From Algisphaera agarilytica (GTDB lineage: Bacteria; Planctomycetota; Phycisphaerae; Phycisphaerales; Phycisphaeraceae), in NCBI RefSeq assembly GCF_014207595.1, contig NZ_JACHGY010000001.1, forward strand, positions 1,054,001 to 1,118,000: 64,000 bases of DNA. Reading direction: 5' to 3'. The notes below the pieces were generated by a model that worked only from the letters and a program-made list of their open reading frames with translations, had not been told where the DNA came from and searched no databases. Position 1 is the stretch's first letter. Every line of letters starts with the position of its first letter. The translations under genes and the position numbers were made by a program. Positions 33,651-42,251 of the stretch are shown here, piece after piece.

Positions 33651-34544
33651 ATGAACACTAAGTCTTTGCTTGCAGGAGTGGCTGTCGCCGCTGTAACTAC
33701 CAGTGGAGCCTCAGCCGCAGTGCTTAGCGCGTCCAATACCCGCTTGGCGTTTGGCCCCGTCGCCAACGGTCAAAATGCGTACGACGTGAACATCACTACC
33801 GGCCTAGGAGGAGGTCTTACCTACGAAGGTGAAGGCAACATCGAAATGAACGGCATTCCCGATGCCGACGACGTCATGGGCGGTTCTGCAGGCGGCCAAT
33901 ACGTGGTTGACTACGCCTTCTACAACGGAACTCCTGGTTCCGACCGTATCGATAATGGTTCGGGCGGGACTTCGAGTACCTTCCTGTTCCAAGAATGGGC
34001 TGGCGGTGCCGCTAACGTCATTACATTCGATCCTTTAGATTTTGACGAATTGAACGAGAATGGTGAAGGCGGCAGCGACGGCGGCGACAACCGCATGGAC
34101 CTTTTCGTTGATGGCTCCCAAGTACTTCCCCTCGGTTCCGGTGGAAGTCCTGAAGATGGTGCGGATAACACCGCCCGTCTCGCTGAGGGTTCTTTCACCA
34201 TCGATCTTACGGGACTAACCTCCGGCTCGGTGTTCGTTTTCCACGGCGGTTTCAACAACGGAACCAACGACCAAGTAGTCACCGCAACCATTGGTGCGAC
34301 CTCCATGATGTCCACGGTGGACCCGGCCAACGACTTGGAGCGGGCCCAGTACGTGTCCGTGTTCGAGTACGACACCTCGGCTGGCACCACCCTGGACCTG
34401 GACTTCATCATCAACGGAAACAGTGGTAGCCGTAGCCGCTTCGCCGGTATCGTAGTCACCGACGTCGTTCCTGAACCCGGCTCGTTGGCTCTTCTCGGAG
34501 CTGGTAGCGTGTTGATGGCCGTACGTCGCCGTTCGGCTCGCTAA
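33651..34544 (+). CDS. PEP-CTERM sorting domain protein (297 aa)
   Basis: A strong ribosome site (GAGGAAAGGAAGAG) precedes the ATG. Signal peptide MNTKSLLAGVAVAAVTTSGASA. The acidic, glycine-rich body is beta-rich with FVFHGGFNNGTNDQVV and SRFAGIVVTDV; the C-terminus is VPEPGSLALLGAGSVLMAV followed by RRRSAR, the PEP-CTERM signal. With a near-consensus promoter in front and a strong terminator behind, it is a single-gene unit and likely well expressed. Function unknown; the fold resembles secreted planctomycete binding proteins. Confidence 0.88.
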   Translation: MNTKSLLAGVAVAAVTTSGASAAVLSASNTRLAFGPVANGQNAYDVNITTGLGGGLTYEGEGNIEMNGIPDADDVMGGSAGGQYVVDYAFYNGTPGSDRIDNGSGGTSSTFLFQEWAGGAANVITFDPLDFDELNENGEGGSDGGDNRMDLFVDGSQVLPLGSGGSPEDGADNTARLAEGSFTIDLTGLTSGSVFVFHGGFNNGTNDQVVTATIGATSMMSTVDPANDLERAQYVSVFEYDTSAGTTLDLDFIINGNSGSRSRFAGIVVTDVVPEPGSLALLGAGSVLMAVRRRSAR

Positions 34545-34571
34545 TACAAACTTTTGTACCTCCACATAAAT

Positions 34572-34601
34572 ACTCTTGTCGAAAGGCAAGAGTGTTTTTT
34601 T
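34572..34601 (+). terminator. Rho-independent terminator after PEP-CTERM gene
   Basis: ACTCTTGTC, GAAA tetraloop, GGCAAGAGT (9-bp stem with one G-U pair), then GTTTTTTT. It is 28 bp after the stop codon of the 33651 gene. Confidence 0.85.
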
Positions 34602-34735
34602 AGACGACTTACATAAAACTTTTCCTGCAGAGCCTCTGGTCAAGGCAATCAATAGCTTGATTTAGATTAGCCGCACATGATTACCGAAATTGTTTGCGTA
34701 ACTAAGCCCAAAATTTACCCCGCCCTGGATAGTGC

Positions 34736-36139
34736 ATGATGCCTAAAGCCATGAACCGTCGTAAATTCCTCAAAGCCTCTGCCGCTTCCGCGGTCGGCGC
34801 AGGCTTGGCTCCTAACATCGCAATGGGGCAATCCACACAATCCGCGAATGATAAGTTGAATATCGCCATGATCGGGGCGGGCAACATCGCCGGTATGGCC
34901 TACGGCCCTTGCAGCACAGAGAACCTCGTCGCAATCGCGGACGTCGACGAAAAAATGATGTTTCAGAAAGTAGACGAAGCACCCCAAATCAAAAAGGCTA
35001 AGAAATTCAAAGACTTCCGCGTAATGCTTGACAAGATGGGCAAACACATCGATGCGGTCTGTATCAACACTCCTGACCATACTCACTTCGTCGCCACCAT
35101 CGCTGCCATGGAGCGTGGAATCCATGTCATCACTCAAAAGCCATTGACGCACAATATCTGGGAAGCCCAGACTCTCCAGAAAGCAAAGCATAAGTACAAC
35201 GTCGTCACAAACATGGCAGTGCAAGGGCACACCTATCCAGGCATCCGCCAGATGCGTGAGTGGGTAGAAGCCGACGTCTTTGGCCAAATCACCGAAATTC
35301 ACTCCTGGCGAAAAGGACCGCCATGGCGTCCGGACGATGGAGAAAGCAACTATTGGCGTAAGCCTTCAGAGTTTCCACCGCCCGCGACCCCTAAGCCAAG
35401 TAGCCTTGATTGGGACCTGTGGAAAGGTCCGGTCGTCACGGACCTTCCCTACAGCCGCTTCTACCACCCCAGCGGTTGGCGTGGACACTACGCCTTCGGA
35501 AACGGCCTGATCGGCGACTGGATGGTCCATATTGCTGACGGACCGGTTTGGATTTTAGATCTCTACGACCCAGTGGCAGTAGAGCTCGAATGGATCGAAG
35601 GCGGTAATAAATGGATAGCGCCGGATGCAAGCCGTGTCCGCTGGGATTTCGAGCGACGGGGTGACAAGAAACCATGCACCTTCTATTGGCATCACGGCCC
35701 AGATGTTGACAAATTAACGCCGAAGCCCGAAAACTGGAGCTGGGGTGACCATCTACCTGATCACGGCACGCTCTACTTCGGAGACAAGCAAATCGGCTAT
35801 ACGGACGAGCGTTCAAATAAACCTCGACTGGCGAGCCGCGAAGATACTCGCGATTTCAAGAGGTCTGGCTATCCAGACGAGAAATACCCCCGAGTTGAAG
35901 GTGGGCCGTATAAAGAATGGATTCGCGCGATTAAACAGCTTGGCCCAGAGCCAGGCGCCAACTTCGACTATGCAACCCCATTTACTGTTACTGCCCTACT
36001 TGGCGCATTAGTAACACGCTTCGGCGGGCGTATCGAATGGGATCCCGTGAAGGGCATCACCAACCGTCCTGAGCTCAACACTTATATCAAACCTGAAGTT
36101 GTACCCGGATGGGAATACGGCAACGAGTTATGGACGTAG
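34736..36139 (+). CDS. Tat-exported Gfo/Idh/MocA-family oxidoreductase
   Basis: 467 residues; ATG at 34736 or 34739. A twin-arginine leader ([20 protein letters not shown], cleaved near AMG) is followed by the NAD(P)-binding fold ([11 protein letters not shown]) and [11 protein letters not shown], where the family's Glu-Lys-Pro motif is Gln-Lys-Pro, as often in exported planctomycete members. The C-terminal part carries the alpha/beta substrate domain ([22 protein letters not shown]). These enzymes oxidise or reduce sugars, often at C3, with a bound nucleotide cofactor. DUF1080 and isomerase genes follow at 39.9-41.9 kb, which suggests a shared 3-keto sugar route. Confidence 0.9.
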   Translation: MMPKAMNRRKFLKASAASAVGAGLAPNIAMGQSTQSANDKLNIAMIGAGNIAGMAYGPCSTENLVAIADVDEKMMFQKVDEAPQIKKAKKFKDFRVMLDKMGKHIDAVCINTPDHTHFVATIAAMERGIHVITQKPLTHNIWEAQTLQKAKHKYNVVTNMAVQGHTYPGIRQMREWVEADVFGQITEIHSWRKGPPWRPDDGESNYWRKPSEFPPPATPKPSSLDWDLWKGPVVTDLPYSRFYHPSGWRGHYAFGNGLIGDWMVHIADGPVWILDLYDPVAVELEWIEGGNKWIAPDASRVRWDFERRGDKKPCTFYWHHGPDVDKLTPKPENWSWGDHLPDHGTLYFGDKQIGYTDERSNKPRLASREDTRDFKRSGYPDEKYPRVEGGPYKEWIRAIKQLGPEPGANFDYATPFTVTALLGALVTRFGGRIEWDPVKGITNRPELNTYIKPEVVPGWEYGNELWT

Positions 36140-36275
36140 CGATATGTGTAATTGACGCTGAGCTCTTGGAGCGATGCAATTTTCACCGCATTGAATTCGC
36201 CCTGCGAGGCAATACTCAATATGACAGTCTGCACATCGTTGATAAACAGATCCACGCCAATCGTACTATACAAGC

Positions 36276-37067
36276 GTGCCAAAGGAGACCTCCAGATTGC
36301 TTTCTTTCAGACTCCAGAATGACACTAGCAAAGACGCGACCGGCCCAAGTGTTGCCTACCTAGCCATATGCTTGGGACTCATCGCCCCGAATGTAACAGC
36401 CGATCCTGTGATTGACGGCACAGTCAAAAGCGAGGAATACTCTTTCTCAATTTCTGGTGTTGGTGACAGCTTTGCGGACTTCTTTGGCCGCAGCTCACAC
36501 CTCCATCTACACAAAAATGAGAAGCTGCTTTTCGTTGCACTTGAATCAGGCGGGAACAATCAGGACCCAAATGCAGGCGTACTCTATCTTGACGTCAGAG
36601 AAGGAGGACCTAGCACGACATCCGAAATAGAGAATATTTCGGGAAACAACGATCAAACGTACATAGCAGGTAACGTCCGAGACTCCACACGCGCTGCAGA
36701 TCTTGAATTTGCTCCAGGATTCAATCCTGACTACGCATTGCTGTTCGAGTTTACTGGATCTACGCGGCTGTACCCAATTATCCACGACGATGGTATCTAC
36801 AAAGTCGGCAAAGCCGAAAGTATTGAGCTATTAGCCAGCGACGACATTCTGTACGTGCGAGAGCTAGCCATACCACTTGACGTTTTAGGTAACCCAGAAG
36901 AGATTAAATTGCTAGGTACGGTCATAAGCAATACCGCATGGCGGTCAAATGAGTTCTTCGGGGTATTCGATTGGAATATCCCTGATGGAAGTATTGGTCG
37001 CGCGGCATTCTCTCTCGAATCCGGTGACTACGAAACTTTTTCACTTTCAATATCTGAACCTGATTAA
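36276..37067 (+). CDS. Small secreted protein, CBM9-like
   Basis: 263 residues. Hydrophobic AYLAICLGLIAPNVTA at about residues 28-43 suggests a signal peptide with an unusually long N-terminal part; the real start may lie later, but no better ATG is seen. The mature protein starts DPVIDGTVKSEEYS, the pattern seen at the beginning of CBM9-like/DOMON-type domains, and continues as beta-strands (LLFVALESGG, GVLYLDVREGG). No PEP-CTERM tail and no catalytic motif. Sequence is more AT-rich than the neighbouring enzymes. Binding of sugars is only suggested by the fold pattern. Confidence 0.6.
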   Translation: MPKETSRLLSFRLQNDTSKDATGPSVAYLAICLGLIAPNVTADPVIDGTVKSEEYSFSISGVGDSFADFFGRSSHLHLHKNEKLLFVALESGGNNQDPNAGVLYLDVREGGPSTTSEIENISGNNDQTYIAGNVRDSTRAADLEFAPGFNPDYALLFEFTGSTRLYPIIHDDGIYKVGKAESIELLASDDILYVRELAIPLDVLGNPEEIKLLGTVISNTAWRSNEFFGVFDWNIPDGSIGRAAFSLESGDYETFSLSISEPD

Positions 37068-37752
37068 GCACTAAAAACTATCTTCAAGAATATCAACCTC
37101 CATTAGATCAGAAAATAGACCGGCATTTCTGAATAGATTGCATTCAATAGAATTGGATTGACAACGAATAGAAAAAGTTCGCAATTGATAACCGTAGTTC
37201 TGCGGCGTTGCAACAGCGCACTTGTAATTTTTTCCTTGCCATATGTACAGTCTGTTCGCAATGAATTTGGGGCAGAGCTAGGTATTGGGGCCATATCTAA
37301 TAACTACATTATCCGGTTGAATCTGCAATCACCGCGCTTACTCAAAATTACAGGTAGAAGCTAATCTCGGTCTATTTCCATCGAATGGATAGGTATACTC
37401 AATCTACAAATGCAGGGAAATCAACGTGCCGCTGCACATTGATACCCGCATAAATCGAGTAAATTATCGATTGGACTGCGTTGGAAAATTACTGACTAAC
37501 AGTGAAGCTGCCAAGTACTTCTGAAGTGTACTTGCATACCGCCTATGGTTTGCACCTGATATGCATGCCGATTTCAGGATATTGCGTAATGTTTCACTAT
37601 ATCTGAATCAACTCAGTCACAGCAGCTAGCTGCTAATCAAGATATCTGAAGCAAGGAAAGAGTGATTAGCGTACATATTTTGCAATCTGGACTGCAGCGA
37701 ATAGGGTAGCTGTCGTTGCTCATTATGCATCTAGATTTCAGATCTTTATTAA
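37068..37752. other. AT-rich intergenic region, no gene seen
   Basis: About 685 bp, AT-rich. Short frames occur but lack ribosome sites and any protein-like pattern. GGTCTATT at about 37371 faintly recalls the IS end, but the rest does not match. Confidence 0.4.
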
Positions 37753-38268
37753 TCACGGGACACAATAAATAGCTTTATCGCCTGATTGACATAGCCCTAG
37801 CCTAGCATCGCTTCTCATCTTGTTTCCTGCACTAGACTCAGCGCCTATCCATACTCCAGATTCAGTGTCAGCAGTAATCAAGTCAAGTTCTTGCGAGCCC
37901 GTACCGAATCGATCTGTCGTTGTAGCAAAATAGACAACGGTAGCATCGACCGACGCCAACTCCTCAATTGACATACCGGCTCTGACATCGCTTGGGTCGC
38001 CGCAGGTATAAACGCCCACCTCGAGGACTGACCCAACAGTACCTAAGCCGACTAAATCGACGGTCGCATTATTTATGTTACTGGGAGATGCTTCCTCAAA
38101 GTCCGCAAGAATCAGACGGTTGGTATTAAGGTCATACATCCACTTGGCCTTAATACCCTCGCGGCCATCATCAGAAAAATGCTGATACACAAACCATCCT
38201 GCAATAATTGTCAAAATTACTGCTACTCCGCTTACGAGCTGTGGTGAATCATTGAGCTTATTTAGCAT
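37753..38268 (-). CDS. Hypothetical single-membrane-helix protein
   Basis: 171 residues. One membrane helix near the N-terminus (VSGVAVILTIIAGWFVYQHF), then a soluble domain with YDLNTNRLILADFEEASPSN and four Cys residues, of which two lie in the C-terminal GLCQSGDKAIYCVP. The N-in, C-out layout resembles small inner-membrane proteins often found next to pseudopilin genes in planctomycetes. It follows the pseudopilin at 38356 by 87 bp, in the same direction, so co-transcription is likely. Function not known. Confidence 0.65.
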   Translation of the reverse strand: MLNKLNDSPQLVSGVAVILTIIAGWFVYQHFSDDGREGIKAKWMYDLNTNRLILADFEEASPSNINNATVDLVGLGTVGSVLEVGVYTCGDPSDVRAGMSIEELASVDATVVYFATTTDRFGTGSQELDLITADTESGVWIGAESSAGNKMRSDARLGLCQSGDKAIYCVP

Positions 38269-38355
38269 GACAAATGTTTCTTCGAAAAACGCGTTGATCG
38301 AGTCAACTACCTAAATTACGACAGACGTTTTCTTTGCCCATTAACTACATTTGTA

Positions 38356-39273
38356 TTACTTGGATGCGTCATACATCGAAGTAAGAAATCCAGCTGCAGC
38401 AGCATCTGATTTCGCATGAGCATCATCGTTGTCTACAAGGGCTACGTGTGAGTCGACAAACAACCAGTTTGTAGAGATTTCCCCGGTAGCCAATAGCGAT
38501 TCACGACCTTGCCGCGAATGGTGGAGGAACGTACGGACCGCCTCCGCGGGATCATTCGTCGAAGCCGCACGAATCTCTGCTCCGGCAAATCCACCGGCCA
38601 CAGACCTAGAAAGTGAACTTGTTGTGTTCTGGAGCCGGATATGTTCACCCGTCATGAATGTATCCGCACCCTGATTGACAAAATCAATCCGGTACGAGAA
38701 ACCTTCAGTCCCCGCAAGGCCCGGCGCATCTGGATTGATGTCTCCCGATATGGTGTTTGTAGTCGTCTCCAAACGATTCATGCCGTACGTGCGACCATGC
38801 ACATCTGGTACTGTTTTCGCAAAATTATCAAGCGGGCACAAGTAGATCGCAGGTTCCGGTAAACGCTCAGGTATCCCATTTGACATGATGATGTTGGTAC
38901 CACCATCATTAAATGCTGATATCCCTCCACGACCGTCATAGCCACCAGCTCCTAGAAGGTCATCAAAAGTTGCATGATTGGGGTTGCCGCCAACATCTCC
39001 TCCTGGCTGTGCTGGCGAGTTGGTCAAGTCGTTATAGCTTCGACTATTAGCCGGAGTAATAAAGCCGTCGTAGTCATTCGTGTATGCCGCCTGAGCACGC
39101 CCAATCTGCTGGAGCTGAGTCGCGCACCGCGTCACATTTGCCGTAAAACGAGCACCGCTCAAGGCCGGCAGCAAGATACTAATCAACAGCGCAATAATAC
39201 TAATAACCACTAGAAGTTCGATCAGAGTAAATGCAGTCTTTCTACGGCGGTAGTTCGCAAAATGGTTTCGCAT
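38356..39273 (-). CDS. Pseudopilin with prepilin-type N-terminal methylation motif
   Basis: 305 residues. The N-terminus RRRKTAFTLIELLVVISIIA carries the prepilin cleavage site (before F, with Glu at +5), then a membrane helix. The globular domain has QLQQIGRAQAAYTNDYDGFI, CPLDNFAKTVPD and the C-terminal NWLFVDSHVALVDND, matching planctomycete DUF1559-like pseudopilins. It is read with the 171-residue membrane protein. A promoter is proposed at 39493-39520. Assembled role unknown; could extend a T2SS-like pseudopilus or act as an anchored surface protein. Confidence 0.87.
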   Translation of the reverse strand: MRNHFANYRRRKTAFTLIELLVVISIIALLISILLPALSGARFTANVTRCATQLQQIGRAQAAYTNDYDGFITPANSRSYNDLTNSPAQPGGDVGGNPNHATFDDLLGAGGYDGRGGISAFNDGGTNIIMSNGIPERLPEPAIYLCPLDNFAKTVPDVHGRTYGMNRLETTTNTISGDINPDAPGLAGTEGFSYRIDFVNQGADTFMTGEHIRLQNTTSSLSRSVAGGFAGAEIRAASTNDPAEAVRTFLHHSRQGRESLLATGEISTNWLFVDSHVALVDNDDAHAKSDAAAAGFLTSMYDASK

Positions 39274-39869
39274 GAGATTGACTCCGTTTATGAATGTGTG
39301 CGAGATGCGTAAGAAGGCAGATTACAAGGATCAACGTGAAGCTAATTGGACTTAAGGTTTAGATACTTCAAGCTATCCACAAATGAGTGTTAAGTTCTGC
39401 TAAGCCGCGACATACCGGCAAGCGACTATATAGCTAGGCATTCATGCGACAAACGAGTGTTTCTACAACAGCACTTACTAGCCATACCCTAAAGTTTAGC
39501 TAAATTTTTAGTTCTGTCAAGTAGTATTTAGATTATTTTAGTGATGACTTCTATAGGGCTTCAACCGCACATCAACACCACCCGCACACGCGCTAGCGGA
39601 CCTTTTGGCCGAAGCGACTAAAGCTTATGTTTGACGGAAACCTCACGGTAATTCGACCGCACCGGGCAAGCGCTCCCCCGTCGCCTTAGTTCTGGCAGTT
39701 CGGAATTTCGAGACGAACCCGATTTACTTCTTACAAGCCAATAGCCCACCCCTTTGCAGGCGCACACCAAGGTAGGCAATTAGCCGAGCACAAGAGGGCT
39801 ACCCCTTACCGGCGGCTAGCCTAGCGACAAGCAGAAGACATCGGGATTACTCCAACAAGGGCACTCAGT
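39274..39869. other. Intergenic region with a pseudopilin promoter
   Basis: About 600 bp between the DUF1080 gene end and the pseudopilin start. The AT-rich left part holds the proposed promoter at 39493-39520 with several TTTAG/CTAAA elements; the right part (39560-39860) is more GC-rich and has no recognisable gene. Confidence 0.45.
39493..39520 (-). promoter_or_regulatory. Candidate promoter of the pseudopilin gene
   Basis: Minus strand TTGACA (39520-39515), 16-base spacer, TAAACT (39498-39493). It lies about 220 bp upstream of the ATG. TTTAG/CTAAA elements occur at 10-11 bp intervals across 39488-39545, including the palindrome TTTAGCTAAA. Confidence 0.5.
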
Positions 39870-40841
39870 TCAGTCACTCAGGCAACTACTTGAATCAACC
39901 ACCGACAAGGGACGCTCGGGAAGACGCCGCACCCAAATATTTCGATACCGCACAGCATCGCCGTGTTCTTGAAACTGAATCGGCTCCTCATCGGCGTGTT
40001 TCCAGTAACGGGCACGCTTCTCAAAACGGGTCTGCCCTTCGAGATGCCAATTGTCTTGAATCAACACGCCGTTGTGCAGTACCGTCAGCGTAGCGGGGCG
40101 CAACACCTCGTCGCCATCGCCGAAAATCGGTCGGCGGAAGATAATGTCGTAGGTCTGCCAACGCCCCAGCCCGAGACCCGGGTTCACCAGCGGCGGGTTC
40201 TGCCCGTAGATCGCCCCTGCCATGCCGTCGGCGTAGGTAGGGTTCGCCAAGCTGTCGAGGATCTGCACCTCGTAACGACTCATCAGCTTAATTCCGGAGT
40301 TACCTCGGCTCTGAAAAAACTTCTCGTCGTAGCGTTCCGGCACCATCCATTCAACGTGAAGCTGAACATCACCAAACGACTCCTTGGTCAGCAGATTACT
40401 GGTGCTGCGTTTGACTTCGAAGTATCCGTCTCTAACAACCCATGAGTCAGTTGGATCCCCCTTCTCGGGCTTCTCAAACCGAAACGCAGAGAGATCCGCA
40501 TCTGGCTGAGTTCCGTCAAAGAGGACGACCGCATCCGAAGGCGTCAACCCTGGGCGCTGCTGTAGGCTGGGGGTGGGTGGCTCGACCACCTCGGGCTGCG
40601 GCCGCTTGGGGTCGTGTACCTTCCATCGGTAGACTTCGTTCGCTCGCTCGCCTTCGGGGAACTTCTGAGACCTATACGGGGGGTGCTTCTTCTCCGGCGG
40701 GTTCGAGCGCACGTGGCCTTCAAGCATGCACACATCCGTTTCGGCGGATGGCTCGACCTCATCGGCCCCACCCGTCTCCACGACAAAGCTTGCGACCAGG
40801 ACCCCAGTCAAAACAAAGCCACAACCCATTGAAGTCTTCAT
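39870..40841 (-). CDS. DUF1080 protein, 3-keto-glycoside hydrolase type, secreted
   Basis: 323 residues from ATG 40841 (MKTSMGCGFVLTGVLVASFVV, a signal peptide). The DUF1080 (3-keto-disaccharide hydrolase) domain runs from about residue 115: DAVVLFDGTQPDADLSAFRF, GDPTDSWVVRDGYFEVKRST, QLHVEWMVPE, SRGNSGIKLMSRYEVQILDS, and the C-terminal QEHGDAVRYRNIWVRRLP. The domain is known to act on 3-keto glycosides made by Gfo/Idh-type dehydrogenases, or to serve as a binding fold. It lies next to a sugar isomerase gene and 3.7 kb from a Gfo/Idh gene, which supports that chemistry. Confidence 0.9.
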   Translation of the reverse strand: MKTSMGCGFVLTGVLVASFVVETGGADEVEPSAETDVCMLEGHVRSNPPEKKHPPYRSQKFPEGERANEVYRWKVHDPKRPQPEVVEPPTPSLQQRPGLTPSDAVVLFDGTQPDADLSAFRFEKPEKGDPTDSWVVRDGYFEVKRSTSNLLTKESFGDVQLHVEWMVPERYDEKFFQSRGNSGIKLMSRYEVQILDSLANPTYADGMAGAIYGQNPPLVNPGLGLGRWQTYDIIFRRPIFGDGDEVLRPATLTVLHNGVLIQDNWHLEGQTRFEKRARYWKHADEEPIQFQEHGDAVRYRNIWVRRLPERPLSVVDSSSCLSD

Positions 40842-40946
40842 CAAACACCTTTTTAAATAGTAGAATTCTGACAATCCCACATCATGATTAGACGACGAAT
40901 CTAAATCACGAACCGTACGAACCCATAGCTTCCAATCAGACCAGAC

Positions 40947-41876
40947 TCACTTGATCACATCGCACCGTCGATAGGCCTCGATGAGTTTGCGCTCGCCCTC
41001 TTTACCATCGATGCTTATACCGTGCTCCATTCCTAAAACACCGGAATACCCCCTGCGATCGAGCTCGGCGAAGATATTGGCGTAGTTGATTTCCCCCGTC
41101 CCGGGTTCGTTTCGCCCAGGACTATCTCCGATCTGAAAATACGCTGTCCGCAACCACGTCTTGTCGATGTTTAACATCAGGCTGCCTTCCATAATCTGGG
41201 CGTGATACAGGTCATTCAGGATCTTGCAGCTCGGCGAATTTACAGCCTCACAAATCAGATAGGCCTGCGGAATGTGAGACAAGAACATCTCCGGATGGTT
41301 GGCCCAACGGTTTAATGGTTCCAGCGCCATGACAAGGCCAGCGGGCTCGCATACTTCTGCCATCGCCCGCAAACAATCGATCGCATTTGCGGTTTGATAG
41401 TCCCACTCCAAATCCTGGACGTACGGCCCGGGCACAATGGTGCACCACCGGGCGTTCACACGCTTAGCCACCTCCACCGCCTCGCGCATTTTCTGCTTAA
41501 GCTTCTCTCTCGCCTCCTTGCCTCCTCGGACGTAGATCGGCTCCCCCCAGAATGTCTTGGCCACAAAGACCCCCATAGTCATCCCAAGATCATCCAAGGC
41601 CGAGGCGATCTTATCCTGCACCGCCACCTCTCGATCCATCAGGTGATTGTCCTCCCAGGCCCGAAAGCCCGCGTCGTGACAGAACTTGATTTGATCCACC
41701 AGATCGTCTCCCGCGTGGTGCTTGAACATGCCATAGTGAGGAGCGAAAAGCATGTTGAATGGCTGTGAAGGCATAGACGGCCGCCCTTCTGTCAATTGAC
41801 CGGCAGACGAGAGCGTAAGTCCAGAGCCAGTAGCGACGCCTGCCACCATGAATTCTCGCCGGCTGATCAAATCCAC
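40947..41876 (-). CDS. Tat-exported sugar phosphate isomerase/epimerase-like (TIM barrel)
   Basis: 309 residues. The leader MDLISRREFMVAGVATGSGLTLSSAGQ has an RR pair and a hydrophobic core, so Tat export is likely. The body is an AP endonuclease 2/hydroxypyruvate isomerase-like TIM barrel: WCTIVPGPYVQDLEWDYQTA, LVMALEPLNRW, LNDLYHAQIMEGSL, YFQIGDSPGRNEPGTGEINY and a C-terminal GMEHGIS. The conserved Glu, His, Asp and Glu metal ligands are visible. It is transcribed with the DUF1080 gene (105 bp apart). Probable substrate: keto sugars released outside the cytoplasm, by inference. Confidence 0.88.
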   Translation of the reverse strand: MDLISRREFMVAGVATGSGLTLSSAGQLTEGRPSMPSQPFNMLFAPHYGMFKHHAGDDLVDQIKFCHDAGFRAWEDNHLMDREVAVQDKIASALDDLGMTMGVFVAKTFWGEPIYVRGGKEAREKLKQKMREAVEVAKRVNARWCTIVPGPYVQDLEWDYQTANAIDCLRAMAEVCEPAGLVMALEPLNRWANHPEMFLSHIPQAYLICEAVNSPSCKILNDLYHAQIMEGSLMLNIDKTWLRTAYFQIGDSPGRNEPGTGEINYANIFAELDRRGYSGVLGMEHGISIDGKEGERKLIEAYRRCDVIK

Positions 41877-42251
41877 CCCCTAAGAAACACGGTAAACCCA
41901 ATACTCGCAGGCGACACGTGATCAACATACATAATTTACTACATCGATCCACTAAAATTTTTCAATATTAAGCTAAATTTTGCTGAAAATACTTATTTTT
42001 GACTTGAAATTTAACTAAATCGTTTTATCATTATCCCGCATATTTGTGACCAGATACACGCTACACAGAATGAATTTATCTCCGTGATTCAACGACAGAA
42101 GCCAGTGGTGGCGTGGATACGACACCAGTTACCAGGGCCCACTTTTACGGCAATCGAATCTTTCACGGCCCATAGATCGCGGTCTATTACAGCCTCATAC
42201 ATGACTTCTTGACCGGCCCCACGCCTCTCCACCTCCATTTCGCGAGCCTCC
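41877..42251. other. Divergent control region, AT-rich
   Basis: 375 bp between the isomerase gene (minus) and the symporter gene (plus). AT-rich around 41935-42040, with CTAAA elements at 41952, 41973 and 42014 and a TTGACT at about 41999 that might be a -35 element. No gene is seen. Confidence 0.45.

Noticed and set aside
37371-37410. Possible further copy of the IS end (GGTCTATTTCC)
   Set aside because: Match ends after about 11 bases; the diagnostic TTTGTAGGCG part is missing.
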